Below, piece after piece: positions 10,276 to 18,863 of a stretch of DNA of 64,000 nucleotides (positions are counted from its first letter, which is position 1; every line of letters starts with the position of its first letter). The stretch covers positions 310,001-374,000 of the forward strand of contig NZ_CP065521.1 of the NCBI RefSeq assembly GCF_018986735.1, read 5' to 3'. The position numbers and the translations under genes were made by a program. The notes under the pieces are model-generated. The model saw only the letters and a program-made list of their open reading frames with translations. It had not been told where the DNA came from and did not search any database. This DNA is from Schaalia sp. 19OD2882 (GTDB taxonomy: Bacteria; Actinomycetota; Actinomycetes; Actinomycetales; Actinomycetaceae).

Positions 10276-10589
10276 GGTGCGGCGCCTGGCGCGCATCGAC
10301 CATGTGGTCCTCCCCCTTCAAGGAGCGGCCGCCCCCCGGAGCCCCGGCCTGTGCCGGGGCTCCGGCCGTTCCTGGCCCCGGGTGTTTCGCGGCTCCAGGT
10401 CGCTTCACGGCCGGGGCGAGTGGGGAAAGTCACTCGTCGAATCCTGTGCGGGCACACTCGGGTGACGACATGCGGCCCGCCTTGCGGGCGTGGGGTACGT
10501 CACCGTGGTTGCATGTACGTTTGGCCGCCAGCCATTTCCTCGTGAGAAACTGGGATTCGTCAGCTGTCCTATCCCGCAATGAGGTGGCA
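10276..10589. other. Intergenic region between clpC and the giant surface protein gene
   Basis: 314 bases. The first part holds the clpC terminator hairpin (10336-10365). The rest presumably carries the promoter of the operon that starts with the 2006-residue surface protein, but no convincing -35/-10 pair could be picked by eye. The frame of the downstream gene stays open through this stretch, so a longer N-terminus is formally possible. Confidence 0.5.
10336..10365 (+). terminator. Hairpin terminator after clpC
   Basis: Perfect 13-bp inverted repeat CCGGAGCCCCGGC / GCCGGGGCTCCGG around a CTGT loop, about 60 bases after the clpC stop. There is no T-run, which is common in high-GC actinobacteria. 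Confidence 0.7.
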
Positions 10590-13500
10590 ATGGCTCCCCG
10601 CAACACACGGCAGGCGATGCGAAGTCTCGCTCGCCGGGCTCCCGCCGTGTTCGTGCTGGTCTGCGCCCTCGTGCTGTCGGTGCTGGCCATCGTCCACCAG
10701 GGCGTCACCACCACCGAAGTCGATGTCGACGACGGAGGGATCTGGGTGACCAACGCCTCCAAGCGCCTGGTGGGACACCTCAACTACGAGTCCCGAACCC
10801 TCGACGCGGCGCTGCGCACCCAGACCGTGGAGTTCGACCTGGGCCAGACCGCCGACCTCGTCACCCTGCAGGATCGCACGGCCCACTCACTGACCCCGGT
10901 CGACGTGGCCAAGGTGGGCCTCGGTGCCGCCACCTCGCTGCCCGAAGGAGCTGCCTCCGTCCAAGGCGGGGATCGCGTCGGTGTCATCGACCCGGCCGAA
11001 GGCAACCTGTGGATCACCCAGGCCGCCAACCCCTCGTCGACCGCCTACACCGAGGAGACGGCACTGGCCACCGACCTCGACGCGGGAGTGGTCACCACCT
11101 CACACTCGGGGCAGGTCTTCGCCGCCTCCGCCCCCGCAGGAAGACTGACCTCGGTGCGCGTCGACGGCGAGATCAACCGCACTGAGACCACGACCCTGGC
11201 GGGCATCGCCAAGGACGCCGACCTGTCACTGACCACCGTCGGTGACCAGCCGATCCTCCTGGACCGCTCCTCACTGAACCTGCGCCTGCCCGACGGCACC
11301 GTGAGGGACCTGTCCAAGGAAGGCGTCTCCAACGACGTCGTCCTGCAAGAGCCCGGCCCTGAAGCGACCTCGGTGGTGATGGCCAGCGGAACCGCCCTGT
11401 TCAGCGTCCCCCTCGACGGGGGTGCGCTCACCTCGGTGCCCGCATCCCGGAGTGGAGGCACGGGCAAGCCGGCGCCTCCTGTCGTCCATCGCGGATGCAC
11501 CTACGGCGCCTGGTCCACCACCGGCGCCTACCTGCGCACCTGCCAGGATCCCTCGGCCAACGTCTCCATGGTCGTCGACACCCTCAAGGGCGCCGCAGAG
11601 CCTCGTTTCCGCACGAACAGGACCCGCATCGTCCTCAACGACGTGCGTCAAGGAGCCGTGTGGCTGCCCGAGGAGAACATGGTCCTCATGCAGGACTGGG
11701 ACCAGGTCGAGAACGAACTGGACAAGAACGACGACAAAGAGGTCAACCCCGACGTCTCCGAGCAGATCTCCGACCCTGAGACGCGCGAGAAGAACACGCC
11801 ACCAGAGGCCCAGGACGACTCCTTCGGCGTGCGCCCCGGGCGTACCGCCACCCTGCCGGTCCTGGCCAATGACTCCGACACGGACGGCGACGTGCTCACC
11901 GCACGCCCGGTGACCACACCCGGCTTCGGCACCGTGGCCAGAACCCGGGGTGGCCGGGCCCTGCAGATCACCGGGGTCCCCGACCAGGCGGGCGCCACGA
12001 CCAGCTTCACCTACGAGGCCTCCGACGGCCAGGCCGTCGACACGGCCACGGTGACCGTCGACGTGCATCCCTGGGACGTCAACGGAGCCCCCGAACGCCA
12101 ACGCGACGCCAACGTCAAACTCGGCGCCAACGCCCAGATCGAGTACAACGTCCTGCCCGACTGGCTGGACCCGGACGGCGACCCGATCTTCCTGGCTGGC
12201 GCCGCCGCACCCGAGGGCCTCGACGTCCAGTTCCATGAGGAAGGCACCCTGGTCATCCGTGACCTCGGGGCCACGCCCGGCCTCCACACCATCGACCTGC
12301 AGGTCTCCGACGGCACGGATGTCGGCAAGGACGTCCTCTCCGTGAACGTGCAAGCCCCCGGAAACATCCCGCCCGTGGCCAATGCGGACTTCTACGTCGC
12401 CCGAAAGGGCGAGACCATCACACTGGAGCCCCTGGCCAATGACTCCGACTCCAATGGCGACACCCTGTCACTGGCGGCAGTGGCCAGCGCTCCGGCGGGA
12501 ACCGTCCTGACCCCCGACCTGGACCTGTCCACCCTCTCCTTCACGGCACAGACGCCGGGCTCCTACCAGTTCACCTACACGGTGACCGACGGTCCTGCCA
12601 CCGTGCTCGGGATCATCCGCGTCGACGTCGTCGATCTGGCGGACAAGGCGGTCCCGGTCGCCGAGGACGACCTCGTCGTCCTGCCCGCCGGCGGCTCGGC
12701 CCTGGTCGCCCCACTGAACAACGACACCGACCCGGGTGGCGGCGTCCTCGTCGTCCAACAGATCTCCCCGGACGAGGCCAGCGGACTCGAAGTGACCCTG
12801 GTGGACCGGCACCTGCTGCGCATCACCGCGCCCGGCGGACTCGACAAGGCCGTGTCCTTCCCCTACACCGTCTCCAACGGAACCAACACCGCCACGGCGC
12901 TGGTCACAGTGGTTCCCACGAAGGCGTTGGACTCCAAGCAGCCCCCCGAATTGCGGGCCGACAGCGCCAAGGTCCGCGTCGGTGATGTGGGATCGGTCCA
13001 GGTCCTGGCCAACGACCGTTCACCTGCGGGTCTGGCGATGAAGGTCGACACGAAACTCGATTTCGAACCCGACCCGGAGGTCGGTACCCCCTTCGTCACG
13101 GGCAACCTCGTGCGCCTGGAGGCCGGCACCAAACCCGGCGTCATGCACGTCGGGTACACGGTCCACGACTCGGCCGGCAACTCGGCGTCCTCGACCGTCA
13201 CCTTCCAGGTCCTGTCCCGGGACGGCGCGAATGCCCAGCCTCAACCCAAGCCGTTGACCGCGTGGGCGGCCAGCGGTGAAACCGCCCGCATCCCCGTGCC
13301 CCTGCACGGGATCGACCCCGACGGCGACTCCGTCACCCTGGTCGGCATCGAGCAGTCGCCGACCAAGGGCACCGTGGCCCTGGGGGTCGACTGGTTGGAG
13401 TACACGCCTTCGACCGGCGCCACGGGCACCGACGTCTTCACCTACATCGTCGAGGACCGTCGCGGAAAGCAGGCCACGGCGCGTGTGCGCGTGGGCATCG

Positions 13501-16500
13501 CCCCTCCGGCCTCGTACAACCAGGCGCCCATCGCCGTGCCCGACGTCGTCCTGGCCAAACCCAACCGGCGACTGGCCGTGGCGGTCCTGGCCAATGACCT
13601 GGACGCCGACGGCGATCCGATGATCCTCCAGGATTCGCTCCAGACCAACGACCCGACCCTCAAGCCCCGGGTCAACGGCTCCACCGTGGTCATGACCACC
13701 CCGGCCACATCCGGCACCTACGTCGTGTCCTACCTGGTCACCGACGGGCGTGGAGGCAGCGGGCGCGGCACTTTGACAGTCAACGTCTCCGAGGACGCGA
13801 TCCTCCAGGCGCCCATCGCCCGGGACGACGTGGTCTCCGTGTCGGACCTGCCCCAGGACGGCGGGCCCGTGACGGTCTCGGTCCTCGACAATGACGAGGA
13901 CCCCGACGGCGACGCCTCCCAGCTCACGGTCTCGACGAAGGCCGCCGGGGTCCGCGTCTCCGGCAAGCAGTTGGTCATCACGCCGGAGCCGACCCGCCGA
14001 CTGGTGGTCTACACGGTGACCGACCCCGATGGTCTGAGCGCATCGGCGGTCGTCTCCGTTGCGGGCCTGGACCGCACCCATCCGGTGGTGGACGAGACCC
14101 GCGTACCCATCGAAGTGCGCGCCGGTGAGGAGCTTTCCATCGACGTCACCGACTACGTCCTCGTGCGGACGGGACGGTCCCCACGCATCGTCAACGCCGC
14201 CTCCCTCAAGGTGTCCACGGGCATCGACGCGGGTGCCAGGGTCACCGACGCCACCCACGTGAGTCTGCGGGCCGCCAAGGACTACTCCGGCAAGGCCTCG
14301 GTCTCCTTCGAGGTCAGGGACGGCGCTGCGGACGACGACTCGGCCTTGTCCGCCATCGTCGCCATTCCACTGGTCATCACCTCGACGAGCAACAAGCCGC
14401 CGACACTGCAGCCCACGCCGATCAGCGTCGCCCCCGGTGAGGAAGCCACCCCCACGGACCTGTCCCTGATGGTCAACGACCCCGACGGGGCCGACCCCAC
14501 GGGCTTCACCTACACGCTGCTCAAGGCGCCGGAGTCCGTCGTCGTCGGCCTCGAAGGGCACACCCTGTCCACCCAAGTCGGCGTGGACACTCCCAAGGGT
14601 GCCGCCGGAGCAGTCACGGTCTCCGTGGACGACGGGTCCGGCGCGGTCCTGGCCGACATCCCCGTGACCGTCGTGGCCTCCACACGGCCCAAGATCCAGG
14701 TCTCCGACGCGGTCGTCGAAGCGGCCAGTGCGGGCGCCCCCCAGACGATCGACCTGACCCAGTACACGATCAACCCCTTCCCGGAGACCCCGATCAAGGT
14801 CACCGGAGCCACCGTGCAGCAGGGCGAGGGCACGGTCGACCCGCAGGGCACCACGTTGACCATCACACCGGCCGCCGGCTACCACGGCGACATGGTGGTC
14901 ACCTACAGGCTTCTGGACGCCACCAACGACGCCGACCGTGCGGTCGAAGGTCGGGTCCGCCTGGCCGTCAAGGACCGCCCGGACGCCCCGACCATCGGTG
15001 AAGTCACCTCTCCCGCCGCCGGAGTCGCCCTGGTCAACTTCATCCCCGGCAAGGACAACAACTCGCCGATCACGAAGTTCACCGTGTCGACCTCGCCGGA
15101 AACCGGCCTGCACGAATGCTCCTCCGGGTCCTGCCTGGTCCAGGGGCTGGCCAACGGGCAGAGCTACTCCTTCAGGGTCAAGGCGACCAACGCCATCGGG
15201 GACTCCGACTGGTCGGGCTACTCCGCGGAGGTCCTCGTCGACGTCAAACCCGGCCAAGTGACCGGTGTCCAGGCGGTGGCCGGCGAGTCCAGCGCCCAGC
15301 TGACGTGGCTCGCCCCGGACAACAGCGGGTCGCCCATCGTCGGCTACGTGGTCACCGTGGTGGGTGACGGGGTCCGTCAGGACGAGGTCGGGGCTGCGAC
15401 CTCGGCGACGATCGACAACCTGAAGCCCGGGGTCACCTACCACTTCACCGTCAAGGCGCGGAACAGCCATCCGGATCCGGGACCCGACTCGCCACCGTCG
15501 AACCAGGTGATCCCCTACGGCAGACCGGGCGCACCCACGAACGTCGGCGTCGTGGCGACCCTGGGCGACGACCAGGGTGCCGAGATGGACCTGGCGATCT
15601 CCTGGGCACTGGGTGCCGTCAACGGGGCCGCCTACGACGCCGTCGAATTGGAGGTCGGCTCGCGGGTCATCTCACTGACCGGTCCGGCGACGTCCTACGC
15701 GGTGCGGGTCCCGGCGGCCCCATCCGTGCACATCGGGGTGCGCGCCCGAAACGGTGGCGGTCTCTGGTCGGACTGGACGCGCAAGGAATTGCCGATCAAG
15801 GGCAAGCCGAAGGCCCCCACGGGGCTGAAGGTGGCAGCCACCGGCGCGCACGGGCAACTGCAGGTCACCGTCTCCAAGCAGGCCGGACACGGGTTCAGCG
15901 CCAGCGAGATCTCCCTGGAATGGAGCACCGACGGTGCCTCGTGGCGGCGCCTGAACTCCTCCGTCATCGACGTGGGCACCGACGCGGCGGTCACCGTCAT
16001 GGTCCGCCAGAACGCGGGCGGAGTCGCCGGACCCCACGTGTCCGCCGACGCCCAGGCGTGGGGTCCCCTCAACGGGCTGCGCATCTCCACGCACGTCCAG
16101 GGGGATCGGGTCACCGTCAACTGGTTCGTCGACAAGGGGCCCTCATGGGCTCCCAACCCCGATGTGACCTTCACCGTCCAGGGCGGGGCAGGTGGCTCCT
16201 ACGGCCCCTACTACAGCCAGACCGAAGGGTCCTTCGTCCTCGAAGGCCATTGGAACACGACCTACGAGATCCAGGGCAGGGCGGTGGGCCAACACGACAC
16301 CTCCGTCACCGGATCCGCCCGCGCCACCACCCCGCCCCGTGACGGCAGCGCCTGGGGCGGATGGGCGGCGTGCACACCAGAGCAGGTCAAGCAGGGCGAG
16401 GACCCGGCCACATGTGTCGTCCTGACCGTGTCCTCCAAGGACTGGGAGGCCACCGACACCCTGCGGTGTTCGGCCACCGACAGCTCCACCCGTGCGGTGG

Positions 16501-16610
16501 TGAACTTCCAGGTTCCCGCCAACACGGAAGGCGCGCGCACGGATGTGCGCATCGCCTCGGCAGATGACGGGGCCGTCGGCGCCGCCGGGCTGTCCTGCAG
16601 GCGACCATGA
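10590..16610 (+). CDS. Giant membrane-anchored Ig-like / fibronectin type III surface protein (Fn3 of the PFNA-type cluster)
   Basis: 2006 residues from ATG 10590, which follows a GAGGTGG ribosome site. Short basic cytoplasmic N-terminus, one membrane anchor (about 15-37), then a beta-propeller-like region (about 45-370). About ten cadherin/Ig-like repeats follow, each marked by NDSDxDGD-type acidic loops (about 400-1450) that may bind Ca2+. Two clear FN3 domains lie at about 1463-1645 and further Ig-like modules at the C-terminus, with two Cys pairs. In bifidobacteria the equivalent Fn3 protein sits in one cluster with a kinase, AAA ATPase, DUF58 and transglutaminase proteins and has been implicated in host-cytokine binding. 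The role here is inferred: sensing or adhesion at the cell surface. Confidence 0.88.
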   Translation: MAPRNTRQAMRSLARRAPAVFVLVCALVLSVLAIVHQGVTTTEVDVDDGGIWVTNASKRLVGHLNYESRTLDAALRTQTVEFDLGQTADLVTLQDRTAHSLTPVDVAKVGLGAATSLPEGAASVQGGDRVGVIDPAEGNLWITQAANPSSTAYTEETALATDLDAGVVTTSHSGQVFAASAPAGRLTSVRVDGEINRTETTTLAGIAKDADLSLTTVGDQPILLDRSSLNLRLPDGTVRDLSKEGVSNDVVLQEPGPEATSVVMASGTALFSVPLDGGALTSVPASRSGGTGKPAPPVVHRGCTYGAWSTTGAYLRTCQDPSANVSMVVDTLKGAAEPRFRTNRTRIVLNDVRQGAVWLPEENMVLMQDWDQVENELDKNDDKEVNPDVSEQISDPETREKNTPPEAQDDSFGVRPGRTATLPVLANDSDTDGDVLTARPVTTPGFGTVARTRGGRALQITGVPDQAGATTSFTYEASDGQAVDTATVTVDVHPWDVNGAPERQRDANVKLGANAQIEYNVLPDWLDPDGDPIFLAGAAAPEGLDVQFHEEGTLVIRDLGATPGLHTIDLQVSDGTDVGKDVLSVNVQAPGNIPPVANADFYVARKGETITLEPLANDSDSNGDTLSLAAVASAPAGTVLTPDLDLSTLSFTAQTPGSYQFTYTVTDGPATVLGIIRVDVVDLADKAVPVAEDDLVVLPAGGSALVAPLNNDTDPGGGVLVVQQISPDEASGLEVTLVDRHLLRITAPGGLDKAVSFPYTVSNGTNTATALVTVVPTKALDSKQPPELRADSAKVRVGDVGSVQVLANDRSPAGLAMKVDTKLDFEPDPEVGTPFVTGNLVRLEAGTKPGVMHVGYTVHDSAGNSASSTVTFQVLSRDGANAQPQPKPLTAWAASGETARIPVPLHGIDPDGDSVTLVGIEQSPTKGTVALGVDWLEYTPSTGATGTDVFTYIVEDRRGKQATARVRVGIAPPASYNQAPIAVPDVVLAKPNRRLAVAVLANDLDADGDPMILQDSLQTNDPTLKPRVNGSTVVMTTPATSGTYVVSYLVTDGRGGSGRGTLTVNVSEDAILQAPIARDDVVSVSDLPQDGGPVTVSVLDNDEDPDGDASQLTVSTKAAGVRVSGKQLVITPEPTRRLVVYTVTDPDGLSASAVVSVAGLDRTHPVVDETRVPIEVRAGEELSIDVTDYVLVRTGRSPRIVNAASLKVSTGIDAGARVTDATHVSLRAAKDYSGKASVSFEVRDGAADDDSALSAIVAIPLVITSTSNKPPTLQPTPISVAPGEEATPTDLSLMVNDPDGADPTGFTYTLLKAPESVVVGLEGHTLSTQVGVDTPKGAAGAVTVSVDDGSGAVLADIPVTVVASTRPKIQVSDAVVEAASAGAPQTIDLTQYTINPFPETPIKVTGATVQQGEGTVDPQGTTLTITPAAGYHGDMVVTYRLLDATNDADRAVEGRVRLAVKDRPDAPTIGEVTSPAAGVALVNFIPGKDNNSPITKFTVSTSPETGLHECSSGSCLVQGLANGQSYSFRVKATNAIGDSDWSGYSAEVLVDVKPGQVTGVQAVAGESSAQLTWLAPDNSGSPIVGYVVTVVGDGVRQDEVGAATSATIDNLKPGVTYHFTVKARNSHPDPGPDSPPSNQVIPYGRPGAPTNVGVVATLGDDQGAEMDLAISWALGAVNGAAYDAVELEVGSRVISLTGPATSYAVRVPAAPSVHIGVRARNGGGLWSDWTRKELPIKGKPKAPTGLKVAATGAHGQLQVTVSKQAGHGFSASEISLEWSTDGASWRRLNSSVIDVGTDAAVTVMVRQNAGGVAGPHVSADAQAWGPLNGLRISTHVQGDRVTVNWFVDKGPSWAPNPDVTFTVQGGAGGSYGPYYSQTEGSFVLEGHWNTTYEIQGRAVGQHDTSVTGSARATTPPRDGSAWGGWAACTPEQVKQGEDPATCVVLTVSSKDWEATDTLRCSATDSSTRAVVNFQVPANTEGARTDVRIASADDGAVGAAGLSCRRP

Positions 16611-16660
16611 CCCACATCCCATCCCCATCACCACACGACCGACGAACGGAGAACGACCAG

Positions 16661-17626
16661 ATGAGCATCACTGCCGAGGACGCCACACGCTTCTCGCAGA
16701 CCTTCAACGGTCTGGTCCAGTCAGTGGCGAAGGCGTTGCTCGACAAGGAGCACGTCATCCGCTTGGCCCTGACGACCATGTTCGCCGGCGGGCACCTGTT
16801 GCTCGAGGATGCGCCCGGCACCGGAAAGACGGCGCTTGCCCGCGCGATCGCCGCCACCATCAACGGGTCGAACTCGCGCATCCAGTTCACCCCGGACATG
16901 CTTCCCAGCGACATCACCGGCGTGAACATGTACGACCAGCAGAGCGGGCAGTGGCGCTTCCACGCCGGACCGATCTTCGCCGAGATCGTCCTGGCCGACG
17001 AGATCAACCGCGCCTCGCCCAAGACCCAGTCGGCCCTGCTGGAGGTCATGGAGGAGGCCCAGGTGACGGTCGACGGCGTCACCCACCCGGCGCCTCGCCC
17101 CTTCATGGTCATCGCCACGCAGAACCCGATCGAGCAGGCGGGCACCTACCCGCTGCCCGAGGCCCAACTGGACCGTTTCCTCATCAAGACCTCCGTGGGC
17201 TACCCCTCGCGGGCGGCAACGGTGGACATCCTCGACGGGGCGGCCGCCCCCGACCGTTCCAAGCTGCTGCGACCGCTGCTCTCGGGTGAGCAGGTGAACC
17301 TGCTGTCCGGGGTGGCGGCCCGCAACCACATGGACCGGGCGGTCCTGGACTACGTGGCGGCCCTGGCGGAAGCCACCCGCGAGGACGAGGCGAGCCTGCT
17401 CGGCGTGTCGACCCGTGGCGCCATCGGCATGGTGCGTTGCGCCCGCGTGTGGGCCGCCGCCCAGGGACGCAACTACGTGCTGCCCGACGACGTCAAGGCG
17501 CTGGCCTCACCCGTGTGGGGCCACCGCGTGGTCCTGGACCCGGATGCCTCCTTCTCGGGTGCGACCACCGCGGGCGTCATCGCTCGGGCCCTGTCCTCCG
17601 TCCCGGCGCCGGCAGTGGGTGTGTGA
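16661..17626 (+). CDS. MoxR-family AAA+ ATPase
   Basis: 321 residues from ATG 16661, which has a GGAGA ribosome site eight bases upstream. An ATG at 16607 overlapping the previous stop is an alternative but lacks such a site. Walker A EDAPGTGKT (about 50-58), Walker B IVLADEINRASPKTQ (about 110-124) and the sensor ATQNPIEQAGTYPLPEAQLDRF (written here only as a marker of the MoxR family, about 156-177) are intact. MoxR ATPases act as chaperones that mature or activate partner proteins, often with VWA or DUF58 partners; the DUF58 gene follows directly. Confidence 0.93.
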   Translation: MSITAEDATRFSQTFNGLVQSVAKALLDKEHVIRLALTTMFAGGHLLLEDAPGTGKTALARAIAATINGSNSRIQFTPDMLPSDITGVNMYDQQSGQWRFHAGPIFAEIVLADEINRASPKTQSALLEVMEEAQVTVDGVTHPAPRPFMVIATQNPIEQAGTYPLPEAQLDRFLIKTSVGYPSRAATVDILDGAAAPDRSKLLRPLLSGEQVNLLSGVAARNHMDRAVLDYVAALAEATREDEASLLGVSTRGAIGMVRCARVWAAAQGRNYVLPDDVKALASPVWGHRVVLDPDASFSGATTAGVIARALSSVPAPAVGV

Positions 17627-17630
17627 ACCG

Positions 17631-18863
17631 GTGGCCGTGCGTGACCTCGCAGGTGCCGCTTCGCGGGCCGTGTCCTCACTGGTCGGATCCCCCCTCCTGC
17701 GGTGGATCCGACGCAGCGTGGGCTGGGTGACTCCTGTGGGGTGGGCGGTCATCGCCTGCGCCCTCGCCTGCGTGCTCGTCGTCCAGGTCTTCGGGTGGGT
17801 CGAAGCCCACGTCATGGCCGTGGTGTGCGGCCTCGCCCTGCTCATCGCCGTCCTGTGGGTCTTCGTCCCCAGCCCTCACGCCGTGGACGTCCGCCTGCCC
17901 CAGGCCAGAATCGTGGCCGGGCAGAGCGTCGTCGGTGAGGTCCAGGTGCGCAATGTGCGACGAGGGCGCAGTGCGTCGGGCATCGTCGAGTTGCCCGTGG
18001 GCTCCTCCGCCGTGAGTTTCGTCGTGCCGAGCTTGGCGGGTGAAGCCACGTGGGACGAGGTCTTCTCCGTGGTGACCCGCCGTCGTGGGGTCATCGTCAT
18101 CGGACCTCCCCGTACCGTACGCTCCGACGCGCTGGGCCTTCTGCGACGCGAACGCCACTGGTCCAGGCCCCTGACCCTGCACGTGCACCCGCGTACGACC
18201 CGACTGCCCTTCGACGCCACCGGCGCCCTCGTCGACGTCGAGGGCGTGACCACGGCCCGCCTGTCCTCCTCCGACGTGTCCTTCCACGCCCTGCGCGACT
18301 ACGTGCCCGGCGACGCCAGGCGCAACGTCCACTGGCCGACGACGGCCCGCACGGGGCGTCTGGTCGTGAGGGTCTTCGAAGAGACCCGCCGCTCCCACCA
18401 CCTCATCCTGTTGGACACGAACGCCTCCCAGTGGGGCGGCGAGGACTTCGAGTTGGGGGTCTCGCTTGCGGCGTCCTTGGGCCTGGTCGGGGTGGGGGCC
18501 TCGCGGAAGGTCAGCTTCGCGACGACCCACGGGTGGATCTCCACCGCCTCACCCGTGCACATGCTCGACGACCTCGCAGAAGTCAATGTCTCACGCGAAT
18601 CCGTGGACCTTGTGCGACGCCTGCGCGAGGTCCAGGCGGCCCGCCCGGGCGCGTCCGTCCTCACCGTCGTCGTGGGGCCCACGACCACCGACGACGAGGC
18701 CGCCCACATCGGCCGGGTCTGCGCGGTGGACACCGTGTGCGCCGTCCTGCGCGTCAAGCCGGGTTCCCCGATGAGCAAGCGCCGGGTGGGTGAGGCGGAA
18801 CTCGTCGACTGCCCGACCCTGAACGACCTTCAACGCATCGTCGCGGCAGGGGGGCTGTCATGA
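17631..18863 (+). CDS. DUF58-domain membrane protein
   Basis: About 410 residues. Two hydrophobic segments near the N-terminus (about 33-55 and 60-80), then an extended domain and the DUF58 core. The hallmark LRDYVPGDARRNVHWPTTAR-type motif is at about 222-241 and is followed by a VWA-like strand (HHLILLDTN). The start is uncertain: GTG 17619, 17631 and 17637 are all possible, and I chose the first one beyond the moxR stop. DUF58 proteins pair with MoxR ATPases and TgpA-type transglutaminases; all three are adjacent here. The stop overlaps the next start (ATGA). Confidence 0.88.
   Translation: MAVRDLAGAASRAVSSLVGSPLLRWIRRSVGWVTPVGWAVIACALACVLVVQVFGWVEAHVMAVVCGLALLIAVLWVFVPSPHAVDVRLPQARIVAGQSVVGEVQVRNVRRGRSASGIVELPVGSSAVSFVVPSLAGEATWDEVFSVVTRRRGVIVIGPPRTVRSDALGLLRRERHWSRPLTLHVHPRTTRLPFDATGALVDVEGVTTARLSSSDVSFHALRDYVPGDARRNVHWPTTARTGRLVVRVFEETRRSHHLILLDTNASQWGGEDFELGVSLAASLGLVGVGASRKVSFATTHGWISTASPVHMLDDLAEVNVSRESVDLVRRLREVQAARPGASVLTVVVGPTTTDDEAAHIGRVCAVDTVCAVLRVKPGSPMSKRRVGEAELVDCPTLNDLQRIVAAGGLS

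Noticed and set aside
7477..10296. 939-codon open frame on the minus strand opposite clpC
   Set aside because: Antisense shadow of a high-GC gene; the plus strand encodes an unmistakable ClpC and the antisense product is Asp/Gly/Arg-rich without any family signature.
13020..15470. 816-codon minus-strand open frame inside the FN3 protein gene
   Set aside because: Shadow frame; the opposite strand has continuous Ig/FN3 repeats.
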